Source: Nitrospiraceae bacterium (lineage in GTDB: Bacteria; Nitrospirota; Nitrospiria; Nitrospirales; Nitrospiraceae). From it: a DNA stretch of 6,350 nucleotides. The notes beneath the pieces are model-generated. The model worked only from the letters and a program-made list of their open reading frames with translations. It was not told the DNA's origin and did not search any database. The stretch spans positions 1 through 6,350 of the forward strand of contig SXPO01000184.1 in the NCBI GenBank assembly GCA_005793285.1. Reading direction: 5' to 3'. The translations under genes were made by a program, and so were the position numbers. Shown here piece after piece: positions 1 to 6,350 of this stretch. Each line of letters begins with the position of its first letter. Position 1 is the first letter of the stretch.

Positions 1-320
1 GCCGTTCCATTGGCGCGTAAGAGAGCTTCATCGCCGCCCCAATCGGATATGTGTGTGCTGCGTCCCAGCGTATAGACAGGTTGATGTTCAAGGATGACGA
101 CCGTATCCGGTCTCATGTCCGAGAGACGCTCATGGTGGAGGCGGGACTGTAGCTCCCATGCAATGGAATAGGGAACAGGTGTGGGAAAGACAAGGAGCGA
201 TCCAGCGATGGTAGGTGGAAACGCAGGATCTGTTGTGTTGGCCGGAGGCTCCAAAGCACAGGATTCAGTCACTGACTCACCGTTCGGAGTTAAGGGCGGT
301 CTGCATAGATTGCTAGGCAT
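1..320 (-). CDS. lipB: Octanoyltransferase LipB, 5' part only (runs off the left edge)
   Basis: LipB transfers the octanoyl group from acyl carrier protein to lipoyl-dependent enzyme domains, the first step of de novo protein lipoylation in the cytoplasm. About 106 codons lie in the window. The recognisable part begins with PYSIAWELQ (residues 50-58 from the chosen start), followed by PDTVVILEHQPVYTLGR (71-87), the family's N-terminal signature. The GGDVTYHGPGQ-type block and the catalytic Cys and Lys would lie beyond the left edge, so activity cannot be judged. The start is uncertain. ATG at 320 gives an N-terminal extension of about 45 Pro/Thr/Ser-rich residues before the family domain. In-frame GTG at 272 and TTG at 254 would shorten it, and ATGs at 374 and 389 would lengthen it. 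None has a clear Shine-Dalgarno. It lies downstream of the sigma factor gene on the same strand, about 150 bases away with a hairpin between. Family call is firm; start is not. Confidence 0.85.
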   Translation of the reverse strand, partial: MPSNLCRPPLTPNGESVTESCALEPPANTTDPAFPPTIAGSLLVFPTPVPYSIAWELQSRLHHERLSDMRPDTVVILEHQPVYTLGRSTHISDWGGDEALLRANGT

Positions 321-427
321 CGGAACCGCGATGTGTCGGTAAGGAGGAGTCTCTTGCGACGGTGTCGCGCGCATCCATAGACGAGGCATTGTCGCATAAC
401 TGGTTATCGGGGGGAAGCGGGATCTCA

Positions 428-451
428 CAGGCCTGGCGTTCGCCAGGCCTG
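428..451 (-). terminator. Perfect inverted repeat between the sigma factor gene and lipB; possible terminator
   Basis: Eleven-base arms (CAGGCCTGGCG and its complement) enclose a 2-base TT centre, forming a very stable GC-rich hairpin 21 bases past the sigma factor stop codon. On the minus strand the following bases are not T-rich, so it is not a canonical intrinsic terminator. It could slow or end transcription with another factor, or stabilise the 3' end of the sigma factor mRNA. The inverted repeat is seen directly; its role is inference. Confidence 0.4.
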
Positions 452-472
452 CGGACTTGCCAACCAAGGCGC

Positions 473-1732
<1,260 letters not shown>

Positions 1733-2147
1733 GGCCTCACCTTTCGTCTCGTGGTTGATCCCTCTACCTTTATTAGAGCGTGATGGAGATAAGAGGATTC
1801 ATCCGGGTCGTTACCTTTGTCTCTTACTCTACCAAGCAAAAGGAATGCTGGATGAAAGATGGGAACAGGCTGGTGCGATCACCTGGAAATTACAAGACTA
1901 TTAAAGGGACTTAATGAACAAGAGGGGGGCGTGCTGTCTCAGTTGTGCGGCAACTATGTAGAATCGCCTACAGTCCGAAGGCCGAATTGCCACACTATGT
2001 GGGTGACGGTTCTTTAACCGGCATGCTGTATCAGCGCATTTCAGCCCTTGTCCTCCATATGATTTCGCGACGAACTGTCATGAAACATCGGGGCGAAGGA
2101 CAGGCGCTTGGTTGCAAACCAGAGAATAAACCCCCTAGAATGCCGCC
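1733..2147. other. Divergent intergenic region between the sigma factor gene and trmI
   Basis: These 415 bases carry no convincing gene. An open frame from GTG 1945 has no ribosome binding site and overlaps the trmI start in another frame, so it looks accidental. The left end holds the sigma factor's ribosome binding site (minus strand). The right end holds the trmI promoter. No convincing -35/-10 pair was found for the sigma factor gene on the minus strand; weak TTTAAT- and TAATAA-like boxes occur without a partner. Two small adjacent hairpins sit at 1941-1972. No tRNA or riboswitch fold was recognised. Confidence 0.6.
2112..2141 (+). promoter_or_regulatory. Sigma-70-type promoter of the trmI-SDR-aroE-aroK operon
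   Basis: A -35 box TTGCAA (2112-2117) and a -10 box TAGAAT (2136-2141) are separated by 18 bases. The -10 box matches TATAAT at five of six positions. With the usual 6-base discriminator, transcription would start at about 2148, the A of the trmI ATG. The boxes are seen in the sequence; promoter activity and start position are inferred. Confidence 0.55.
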
Positions 2148-3026
2148 ATGTTACAGCTTACCAGTGGTGAACGGATTCATCTCGTCGATCAGAAGGGGCG
2201 CCACTATGCGCTGACCCTGAAGGCCGGGGAAATATATCAATTCAGTGGGCAGACCATCGCGCACGATGCGCTTATCGGACGTCCTGATGCGACCATGGTG
2301 ACCTTGTCCCGCGGGAAGAAGATGTTGGCGATCCGGCCGACGTTTGGGGACTATGTGCTCAAGATGCCACGTGGCGCGCAAGTGCTGTATCCAAAGGATC
2401 TTGCGCTGATCCCAATGTGGGCGGATGTCTATCCGGGGGCTCGAGTATTTGAGGCCGGAACCGGTTCAGGAGCGCTGACCATGGCGCTGTTACGCGCGGT
2501 TGGGTTGAGTGGCTTGGTGGTGACGTATGACGTCCGGGACGACTTTGCGCGCACGGCGCTGCTCAACATCGAACGCTATATGGGGTCTGTCTCCAACCTG
2601 GTGTCATTGCGCAAGAATGCCTATGAGGGCATTGAGCTGCTTGATGATGGTATCCCGTTCGATCGCGTGGTCCTCGATCTTCCGGAGCCCTGGCAGGTGA
2701 TTCCTCATGCAGCCCAGGCTCTTCGGTCCGGCGGGATCTATGTGAGTTTCGTTCCCACCGTTCCCCAAGTGATGCAAACGGTCGAAGCCCTTGAGCGGAC
2801 GGCAGTCTTTGCTATGGTGGAAACATTTGAGACGCTGCTGCGGACCTGGTCGGTCCAAGGCCGAAGTGTGCGGCCCGATCACCGAATGGTCGCCCATTCC
2901 GGGTTCATTACGGTGGCCAGAAAAGTTGAGCCTGGGTTGCTGGGTTTTGCAACCAGTCAGGAGGCCGAGAGCCAAGGAATATCTGAGGAGGCGTCCGGCC
3001 ATCGGGGAGAGGAGCACACTCGGTGA
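2148..3026 (+). CDS. trmI: tRNA (adenine-N1)-methyltransferase, TrmI family (m1A58)
   Basis: This enzyme uses S-adenosylmethionine to methylate N1 of adenine 58 in the T-loop of tRNAs; family members work as homotetramers. The 292-residue protein has the small N-terminal beta domain (about 1-75), the YPKD motif (81-84) and SAM-binding motif I, FEAGTGSG (101-108). The catalytic motif LDLPEPW (176-182) has D177 aligned with the catalytic Asp of Thermus TrmI. The C-terminal family block DHRMVAHSGFITVARK (244-259) is also present. A charged tail of about 33 residues follows the domain. An in-frame TAG at 2136 lies just upstream, so ATG 2148 is the first possible start. No Shine-Dalgarno precedes it, and the -10 box ends 6 bases before it, pointing to a leaderless mRNA. 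The stop overlaps the next gene's GTG by 4 bases, making this the first gene of a four-gene operon. Confidence 0.93.
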   Translation: MLQLTSGERIHLVDQKGRHYALTLKAGEIYQFSGQTIAHDALIGRPDATMVTLSRGKKMLAIRPTFGDYVLKMPRGAQVLYPKDLALIPMWADVYPGARVFEAGTGSGALTMALLRAVGLSGLVVTYDVRDDFARTALLNIERYMGSVSNLVSLRKNAYEGIELLDDGIPFDRVVLDLPEPWQVIPHAAQALRSGGIYVSFVPTVPQVMQTVEALERTAVFAMVETFETLLRTWSVQGRSVRPDHRMVAHSGFITVARKVEPGLLGFATSQEAESQGISEEASGHRGEEHTR

Positions 3027-3778
3027 GTCGGCTGGCAGGGAGAGTCGCTGTAGTGACCGGAGGGAATGCGGGAATCGGCGAAGCAATTGCTCAGACGTTT
3101 GCGCGAGAAGGGGCGGCGGTGGTGATCACCGGACGTCGCCAGGATGAATTGGATCGTGCGGTCCATGAAATTACTCGGCGGAACGGCAAGGCGATTGCAG
3201 TGGCCGGCTCGGTCACGGACGACCGCCATGCAGAGGCGGTTGTGAATGAGGCAATCCAGCGATTCGGCAGCCTGGATATCTTGATCAACAATGCCGGAGT
3301 CGGAGAGTTCGGCCGCCGGCTCCATGAGCTTGACGATGAGACTTGGACTCGTGTGCTGGATGTCAATCTGACCGGCGTATTTCGCATGACGCGCGCGGCG
3401 GTCCCCGAAATGTTGAAACGGGGGCGGGGAGCGATCGTCAATATTTCATCGATTGCCAGTTTGGTCGGCATTCCCTATCTGCCCGCCTATGCTGCTTCCA
3501 AAGGCGCGCTGGACGCGCTGACTCGCGCGATCGCCATCGATTACGCCAAAGACGGCGTCCGTTGCAATGTGGTCAACCCCGGGCTGATCGCAACCCCAAT
3601 GGCAGCGCCGCTCATGGCCAATCCGGAACAGCTCAATCCGATCCTGGACCGCTATCCGATTCGACGGCCCGGGCAACCTGAAGAGGTTGCCGATATGGTG
3701 CTGTACCTTGCTTCCGATGAAGCGCTGTGGGTGACGGGGGGAACATTCACGATCGATGGCGGGATGACAGCGTGGTGA
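3023..3778 (+). CDS. Short-chain dehydrogenase/reductase (classical SDR), substrate unknown
   Basis: A cytoplasmic NAD(P)-dependent oxidoreductase with a Rossmann fold. The 251-residue length is standard for classical SDRs. Visible are the dinucleotide motif TGGNAGIG (12-19), NNAG (89-92) and the full catalytic tetrad N115, S143, Y156 and K160 (in YAASK). The PG motif is at 186-187 and the C-terminal block ends TIDGGMTAW. Two arginines after the second strand (TGRR, 36-39) favour NADPH over NADH; this is an inference. It resembles FabG and the glucose 1-dehydrogenase-like group, but motifs do not settle the substrate. The GTG start overlaps the trmI stop as GTGA, and AGAGGAG lies 8 bases upstream (3008-3014), so the start is well supported. 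Placement before aroE, with 13 bases between, suggests co-transcription; a role in the shikimate pathway is possible but not shown. Confidence 0.9.
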   Translation: MSRLAGRVAVVTGGNAGIGEAIAQTFAREGAAVVITGRRQDELDRAVHEITRRNGKAIAVAGSVTDDRHAEAVVNEAIQRFGSLDILINNAGVGEFGRRLHELDDETWTRVLDVNLTGVFRMTRAAVPEMLKRGRGAIVNISSIASLVGIPYLPAYAASKGALDALTRAIAIDYAKDGVRCNVVNPGLIATPMAAPLMANPEQLNPILDRYPIRRPGQPEEVADMVLYLASDEALWVTGGTFTIDGGMTAW

Positions 3779-3791
3779 GGTTGTCGTCGTA

Positions 3792-4646
3792 ATGGAAATC
3801 AGCGTTGAGACCGAATTTTGCGGCATTATCGGTAATCCTGTCGAGCATTCCCTATCGCCGGCGATCCATAATGCGGCGTTTCGAAGACTCGCCCTCAACT
3901 TTGTGTATCTTGCCTGGAGGGTCGAATCGATCGGTGATGCAATCAGAGGGCTTCGCGCGCTGGGGAACTTTCGCGGTGCCAGTGTCACGATCCCGCATAA
4001 GGTATCGGCTGTGCCGTTTCTTGATGACATAGAACCAACCGCGCGGCAGATCGGGGCGATCAATACCATCGTGGCCGAGAAGGGCCGGCTCATCGGGCAT
4101 AACACGGATGCCACAGGCGCCTTGCGAGCGCTGCGGGAAGGTGGGGTGACACTCACGGGACGGCGTATCGTCATGCTGGGATCCGGCGGAGCCGCGCGGG
4201 CCATTGCCTTTGCGTTGGCAGCAGAGTCGAAGGCAGAGGCGCTGCTGTTGCTCGGAGTCGATGATAAAGAACGGGTGGCGTTGGCACGCGACCTCCGGTC
4301 GAAAACTGATTTGGTGGTGGAAGACTATTCCCTCGATGACAGCATTCTCGGCAGGACGGTTCCTGACGCACAGGTCCTGATTCACTGTACTCCGATCGGC
4401 ATGTCTCCCAGGGGTGACGCGACCTGCGTGCCGACCTCGCTGCTTCACCCAAGTCTTGCCGTGATGGACATCGTCTATAATCCGCGGGAGACTCGATTGC
4501 TCAGCGATGCCAAGCGCGCTGGGTGCAAGACGATTCCTGGCCTCGAAATGTTTCTCAATCAGGCGGTTACGCAGTTCGAACTGTGGACCACTCGGCCCGC
4601 GCCGGTTGACGTCATGCGTGCGGTGCTGGAGTCTCATTTTCAATGA
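3792..4646 (+). CDS. aroE: Shikimate dehydrogenase AroE
   Basis: AroE reduces 3-dehydroshikimate to shikimate, the fourth step of the shikimate pathway to aromatic amino acids. The 284 residues fit the family. The substrate side is intact: GNPVEHSLSPAIHN (14-27, with the shikimate-binding SLS at 20-22), SVTIPHK with catalytic K70, N91, and NTD at 104-106 with the catalytic Asp. The dinucleotide loop GSGGAARA (130-137) and the C-terminal GLEMFLNQA block (250-258) are also present. The usual NRT motif after the second Rossmann strand, which binds the NADP phosphate in typical AroE, appears as VDD (156-158). This may shift preference to NAD. The ATG lies 13 bases after the SDR stop, with GTGAGG at 3775-3780 as a somewhat distant ribosome binding site. 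The stop overlaps aroK as ATGA. Confidence 0.96.
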   Translation: MEISVETEFCGIIGNPVEHSLSPAIHNAAFRRLALNFVYLAWRVESIGDAIRGLRALGNFRGASVTIPHKVSAVPFLDDIEPTARQIGAINTIVAEKGRLIGHNTDATGALRALREGGVTLTGRRIVMLGSGGAARAIAFALAAESKAEALLLLGVDDKERVALARDLRSKTDLVVEDYSLDDSILGRTVPDAQVLIHCTPIGMSPRGDATCVPTSLLHPSLAVMDIVYNPRETRLLSDAKRAGCKTIPGLEMFLNQAVTQFELWTTRPAPVDVMRAVLESHFQ

Positions 4647-5143
4647 ATGTTGTGCTCATCGGGTATCGTGGAACCGGGAAGAGCACCGTTGGAAAAGTGG
4701 TGGCCACGCGTCTTGGCCGAACCATGGTATCGACTGATGTGGAGATTGTGAAACGAGCTGGGCAGAGTATTCCTGAGATTGTCGCGCAGCATGGATGGGA
4801 CTATTTTCGTGAGCTTGAGTCTCAGGTCTGCAGGGATTTGGCGCATGGGGATGGACTGGTCATCGATACGGGCGGAGGCGCAATCCTTCGACCGGAAAAT
4901 GTGGACAGACTGAAAACCGCCGGCACCATTTTCTGGCTGACGGCCTCGGTCGAAACAATCACGACACGCATCGGGCGAGATACGCAACGTCCCTCACTGA
5001 CGGGAGCCAAGTCGTTCGTTGACGAAGTCCAGGATGTCTTGCGCGAGCGAACGCCGAAGTATGAGGCTGCGGCTGATCATGTCATTGCAACCGATGGACG
5101 GCCGATCGTGCAAATTGCAGACGAAATTCTTGCCCGGCTGTAG
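4643..5143 (+). CDS. aroK: Shikimate kinase AroK
   Basis: AroK phosphorylates shikimate at the 3-hydroxyl with ATP, directly after the AroE step. The 166 residues match the family length and form a P-loop kinase. The Walker A motif is GYRGTGKST (7-15). Shikimate-binding residues are D32, R56 (in FRELE) and the GGG at 77-79. The lid has R116 in RDTQRPSL, and R136 (in RERTPKYE) sits where the C-terminal substrate-binding Arg is found. The first Asp of the usual DxD motif is a Ser (S30-T31-D32), and HGWDYF replaces the common GExxF. These look like subfamily traits and not decay, since the rest of the core is intact. The ATG overlaps the aroE stop by 4 bases, so translation is probably coupled; GGAG at 4628-4631 is a distant ribosome binding site. 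This is the last gene of the operon, and no intrinsic terminator follows. Confidence 0.95.
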   Translation: MNVVLIGYRGTGKSTVGKVVATRLGRTMVSTDVEIVKRAGQSIPEIVAQHGWDYFRELESQVCRDLAHGDGLVIDTGGGAILRPENVDRLKTAGTIFWLTASVETITTRIGRDTQRPSLTGAKSFVDEVQDVLRERTPKYEAAADHVIATDGRPIVQIADEILARL

Positions 5144-5179
5144 CCGGTGAATGCCGCGTGTGGTTGTCGGATCGTATCC

Positions 5180-5208
5180 TTGACAAGCCTTCTCAGAACA
5201 TGATTCAT
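5180..5208 (+). promoter_or_regulatory. Probable promoter of tRNA-Arg
   Basis: A perfect -35 consensus TTGACA (5180-5185) lies 34 bases upstream of the mature tRNA 5' end. At 17-base spacing the -10 position reads ATTCAT, only a 3 of 6 match. Start of transcription would be near 5215, leaving a very short 5' leader. Position and the -35 box favour a real promoter; the poor -10 box keeps confidence low. Readthrough from aroK, whose stop lies 76 bases upstream of the tRNA, is also possible. Confidence 0.45.
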
Positions 5209-5219
5209 GTACCATGCGT

Positions 5220-5295
5220 GCGCCTGTGGCTCAATGGATAGAGCAGCGGACTTCGGATCCGCGGGTTGGGGGTTCAAGTCCCTCCAGGCGCACCA
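5220..5295 (+). tRNA. tRNA-Arg, anticodon TCG
   Basis: A 76-base cloverleaf folds without mismatch in the main stems. The acceptor stem is GCGCCTG with CAGGCGC (7 bp), and the D stem is GCTC with GAGC. The anticodon stem is GCGGA with TCCGC around the loop CTTCGGA, and a 5-base variable loop GGGTT follows. The T stem is GGGGG with CCCTC (one G-T pair) around TTCAAGT. The discriminator is A and the CCA end is encoded (5293-5295). The anticodon at 5253-5255 is TCG, reading CGA (and other CGN codons depending on wobble modification). Its T-loop A58 is the class of site that the TrmI encoded upstream methylates. No hairpin plus T-run follows; a lone T5 run is at 5340-5344. Confidence 0.97.
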
Positions 5296-5420
5296 GACTG
5301 GATCTTGGCCACTCCCCCAATTCCGTAGACGCCTCGCCGTTTTTCCTCTGAGTCAGTGTTCTCGATAGCGATTCATCCCGCTCCAATTTCCTCCTGTAGC
5401 CACTTCCTATTCGTCATAGT

Positions 5421-5443
5421 TGACACAGTGGTTACATCTGTCA
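5421..5443. promoter_or_regulatory. Dyad TGACA-N13-TGTCA overlapping a TTGACA box; possible operator or promoter
   Basis: In the gene-free stretch between tRNA-Arg and the small acidic gene, TGACA (5421-5425) and TGTCA (5439-5443) form an inverted repeat about two DNA turns across. The left arm is part of a perfect TTGACA (5420-5425), but no good -10 box follows at 16-18 bases. A separate -10-like TATAAC is at 5505-5510 without a matching -35. Nothing else is recognised in 5296-5567. Confidence 0.25.
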
Positions 5444-5557
5444 GAAAGTACGGACTTCTATGCCAGAGCAGCTTGTGTCGGCGCCCTCTTTCACGATGAG
5501 GTTTTATAACAGCACTTGGAATATTCGCCTGAGCGGATTCCGGGGAGACAGGTAGAG

Positions 5558-5564
5558 AAAGGAG
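5558..5564 (+). promoter_or_regulatory. Ribosome binding site of the small acidic gene
   Basis: AAAGGAG is a strong Shine-Dalgarno. It lies 6 bases before GTG 5571 and only 3 before the in-frame GTG 5568. The spacing favours 5571 as the start. Confidence 0.7.
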
Positions 5565-5570
5565 TCGGTG

Positions 5571-5732
5571 GTGGAACAACGGTATGCAATTACAGTGAAG
5601 TTCTTGGTCGATGCAGATTCGGCAGAAGATGCCGAAGAAATGGTTGAAACAGCCTGCGAAAAGGCGGCGGCGGGATTTCAGGAAATGAGTTATGAGGGGA
5701 TTGAGGATATCGAAGAAGAAGAGGACGAGTAA
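5571..5732 (+). CDS. Small acidic protein of unknown function (53 aa)
   Basis: I do not recognise a characterised family. The 53-residue product begins MEQRYAITVKFLVDADSAED, a likely beta strand (about 4-13), followed by an amphipathic helix rich in Ala, Glu and Met (about 17-35). A short segment with SYEGIEDIEEE leads into a run of acidic residues to the end. The pattern strand-helix-strand with an acidic tail resembles half of a ferredoxin-like or ACT-like fold; this is an inference. Support for a real gene is the strong AAAGGAG 6 bases before the GTG, a coherent protein-like composition, and no better frame on either strand. There is no Cys pair, signal peptide or membrane segment. msrA starts 45 bases after its stop, so the two are probably co-transcribed. 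GTG 5568 would add one residue. Confidence 0.72.
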   Translation: MEQRYAITVKFLVDADSAEDAEEMVETACEKAAAGFQEMSYEGIEDIEEEEDE

Positions 5733-5766
5733 CTCATTGCCTAGAGTGAAGACGTGACTCGTGCGC

Positions 5767-5770
5767 GGAG
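5767..5770 (+). promoter_or_regulatory. Ribosome binding site that sets the msrA start
   Basis: GGAG lies 7 bases before ATG 5778. The alternative in-frame GTG at 5754 has only a weak purine stretch (AGAGTGAAG) before it, so ATG 5778 is preferred. Confidence 0.55.
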
Positions 5771-5777
5771 AACTGTG

Positions 5778-6329
5778 ATGTCATCGGCTCAACTCGAACG
5801 GGAGGTCGGCACGGTCGCAGGCGGCTGCTTTTGGTGTCTCGAGGCAGTCTACGACCAGGTTCGGGGGGTTGAATCCGTCGAATCAGGTTATATGGGTGGC
5901 GCTGTCGACAATCCCTCGTATGAAGCGGTCTGTAGCGGCTGTACCGGCCATGCCGAAGCAGTTCGAGTTACCTTCGATCCGCGCGTCATCTCGTACGGTG
6001 AGCTGCTTGAAATCTTCTTTCTGATCCACGATCCCACCACGCGTAATCGTCAAGGGAACGATATCGGGACCCAATACCGCTCGGCGATCTTTTATCACCA
6101 GCCAGCACAGTGCCAAATAGCCGAAGCGCTGATCAAAAGGTTGGAGCAGGAACGACTGTATCCTGCTCCCATCGTGACTGAGGTTGTGCCGGCTTCGCAA
6201 TGGTATGAGGCTGAAGCCTACCATCAAGAGTATTTTGTTCGAAATCCCTTCCAAGGCTACTGCCAGTTTGTCGTCGGCCCCAAGGTTGCAAAGTTCCGGC
6301 AGAAGTGTACCGCTCGGTTAAAAGCCTAG
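5778..6329 (+). CDS. msrA: Peptide methionine sulfoxide reductase MsrA
   Basis: MsrA reduces the S-epimer of methionine sulfoxide in proteins and free methionine, repairing oxidative damage in the cytoplasm with thioredoxin as electron donor. From ATG 5778 it has 183 residues. The catalytic motif GCFWC (16-20) carries the nucleophile C17. Then come SGYMGG (36-41), NPSYEAVCSGCTGHAE (45-60) with the conserved acid E59, and HDPTTRNRQGNDIGTQYRS (84-102). The C-terminal NPFQGYCQFV block is at 157-166. C162 and C177 are candidate resolving cysteines, consistent with a thioredoxin-recycled enzyme. No signal peptide and no fused MsrB domain are present, and the gene is complete. A start at GTG 5754 would add eight mostly basic residues (MTRARRTV). 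It follows the small acidic gene by 45 bases on the same strand. Confidence 0.96.
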   Translation: MSSAQLEREVGTVAGGCFWCLEAVYDQVRGVESVESGYMGGAVDNPSYEAVCSGCTGHAEAVRVTFDPRVISYGELLEIFFLIHDPTTRNRQGNDIGTQYRSAIFYHQPAQCQIAEALIKRLEQERLYPAPIVTEVVPASQWYEAEAYHQEYFVRNPFQGYCQFVVGPKVAKFRQKCTARLKA

Positions 6330-6350
6330 TCGCACCCTCTTATCGACCCC

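Noticed and set aside
1945..2214. Plus-strand open frame of 89 codons in the intergenic region
   Set aside because: GTG start without a ribosome binding site, unconvincing composition, and it crosses the trmI promoter and start in another frame.
3446..4643. Long minus-strand open frames opposite the SDR and aroE genes (252 and 263 codons)
   Set aside because: They are antisense shadows of genes with complete family motifs; their translations show no recognisable domain.
5330..5344. T5 run after tRNA-Arg as an intrinsic terminator
   Set aside because: No hairpin can be formed directly before the T-run.
5220..5570. tRNA-Arg as a possible integration site for a mobile element
   Set aside because: No repeat of the tRNA 3' end, integrase or phage-like gene is seen downstream; ordinary genes follow.
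5373..5579. Minus-strand open frame of 68 codons between the tRNA and the small gene
   Set aside because: No ribosome binding site or protein-like pattern, and it overlaps the well-supported ribosome binding site of the small gene.

Overview
The window reads as ordinary bacterial chromosome of moderately high GC, densely packed with core-metabolism and information-processing genes. The protein signatures are a housekeeping-like sigma factor, a TrmI-type tRNA methyltransferase fused into a shikimate operon, and a short acidic protein ahead of msrA. Together they suggest a Nitrospirota (Nitrospira-like) genome. That placement comes from the general look of the proteins and not from any search, so treat it as a moderate-confidence guess.

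Left part, minus strand (1-1732): the 5' part of lipB (octanoyltransferase) runs off the left edge. Upstream of it, separated by about 150 bases that hold a perfect inverted repeat, is a 419-residue sigma-70 family factor with complete regions 1.2, 2, 3 and 4. Positions 1733-2147 form a gene-free divergent intergenic region. Its right end holds a promoter placed so that transcription would begin at or next to the trmI start codon.

Middle part, plus strand (2148-5143): four tightly packed genes, trmI - SDR dehydrogenase - aroE - aroK, joined by a 4-base overlap, a 13-base gap and another 4-base overlap. They look like one operon. AroE and AroK catalyse consecutive steps of the shikimate pathway (3-dehydroshikimate to shikimate to shikimate 3-phosphate). 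TrmI modifies A58 of tRNA. The SDR has an intact catalytic tetrad but no assignable substrate. AroE and AroK each depart from the textbook motif at a ligand-binding position: the cofactor loop in AroE, and the first Asp of DxD in AroK.

Right part, plus strand (5144-6350): a complete tRNA-Arg(TCG) with encoded CCA and a consensus -35 box upstream, then about 270 bases without a gene. Next come a very small acidic protein gene (53 aa) with a strong ribosome binding site, and msrA (peptide methionine sulfoxide reductase A), probably co-transcribed.

No mobile element, CRISPR array, phage gene or large novel system is visible. The points worth a second look are modest: a probable leaderless trmI mRNA, the altered AroE and AroK motifs, the uncharacterised small acidic protein, and the unusual spacer in the sigma factor.
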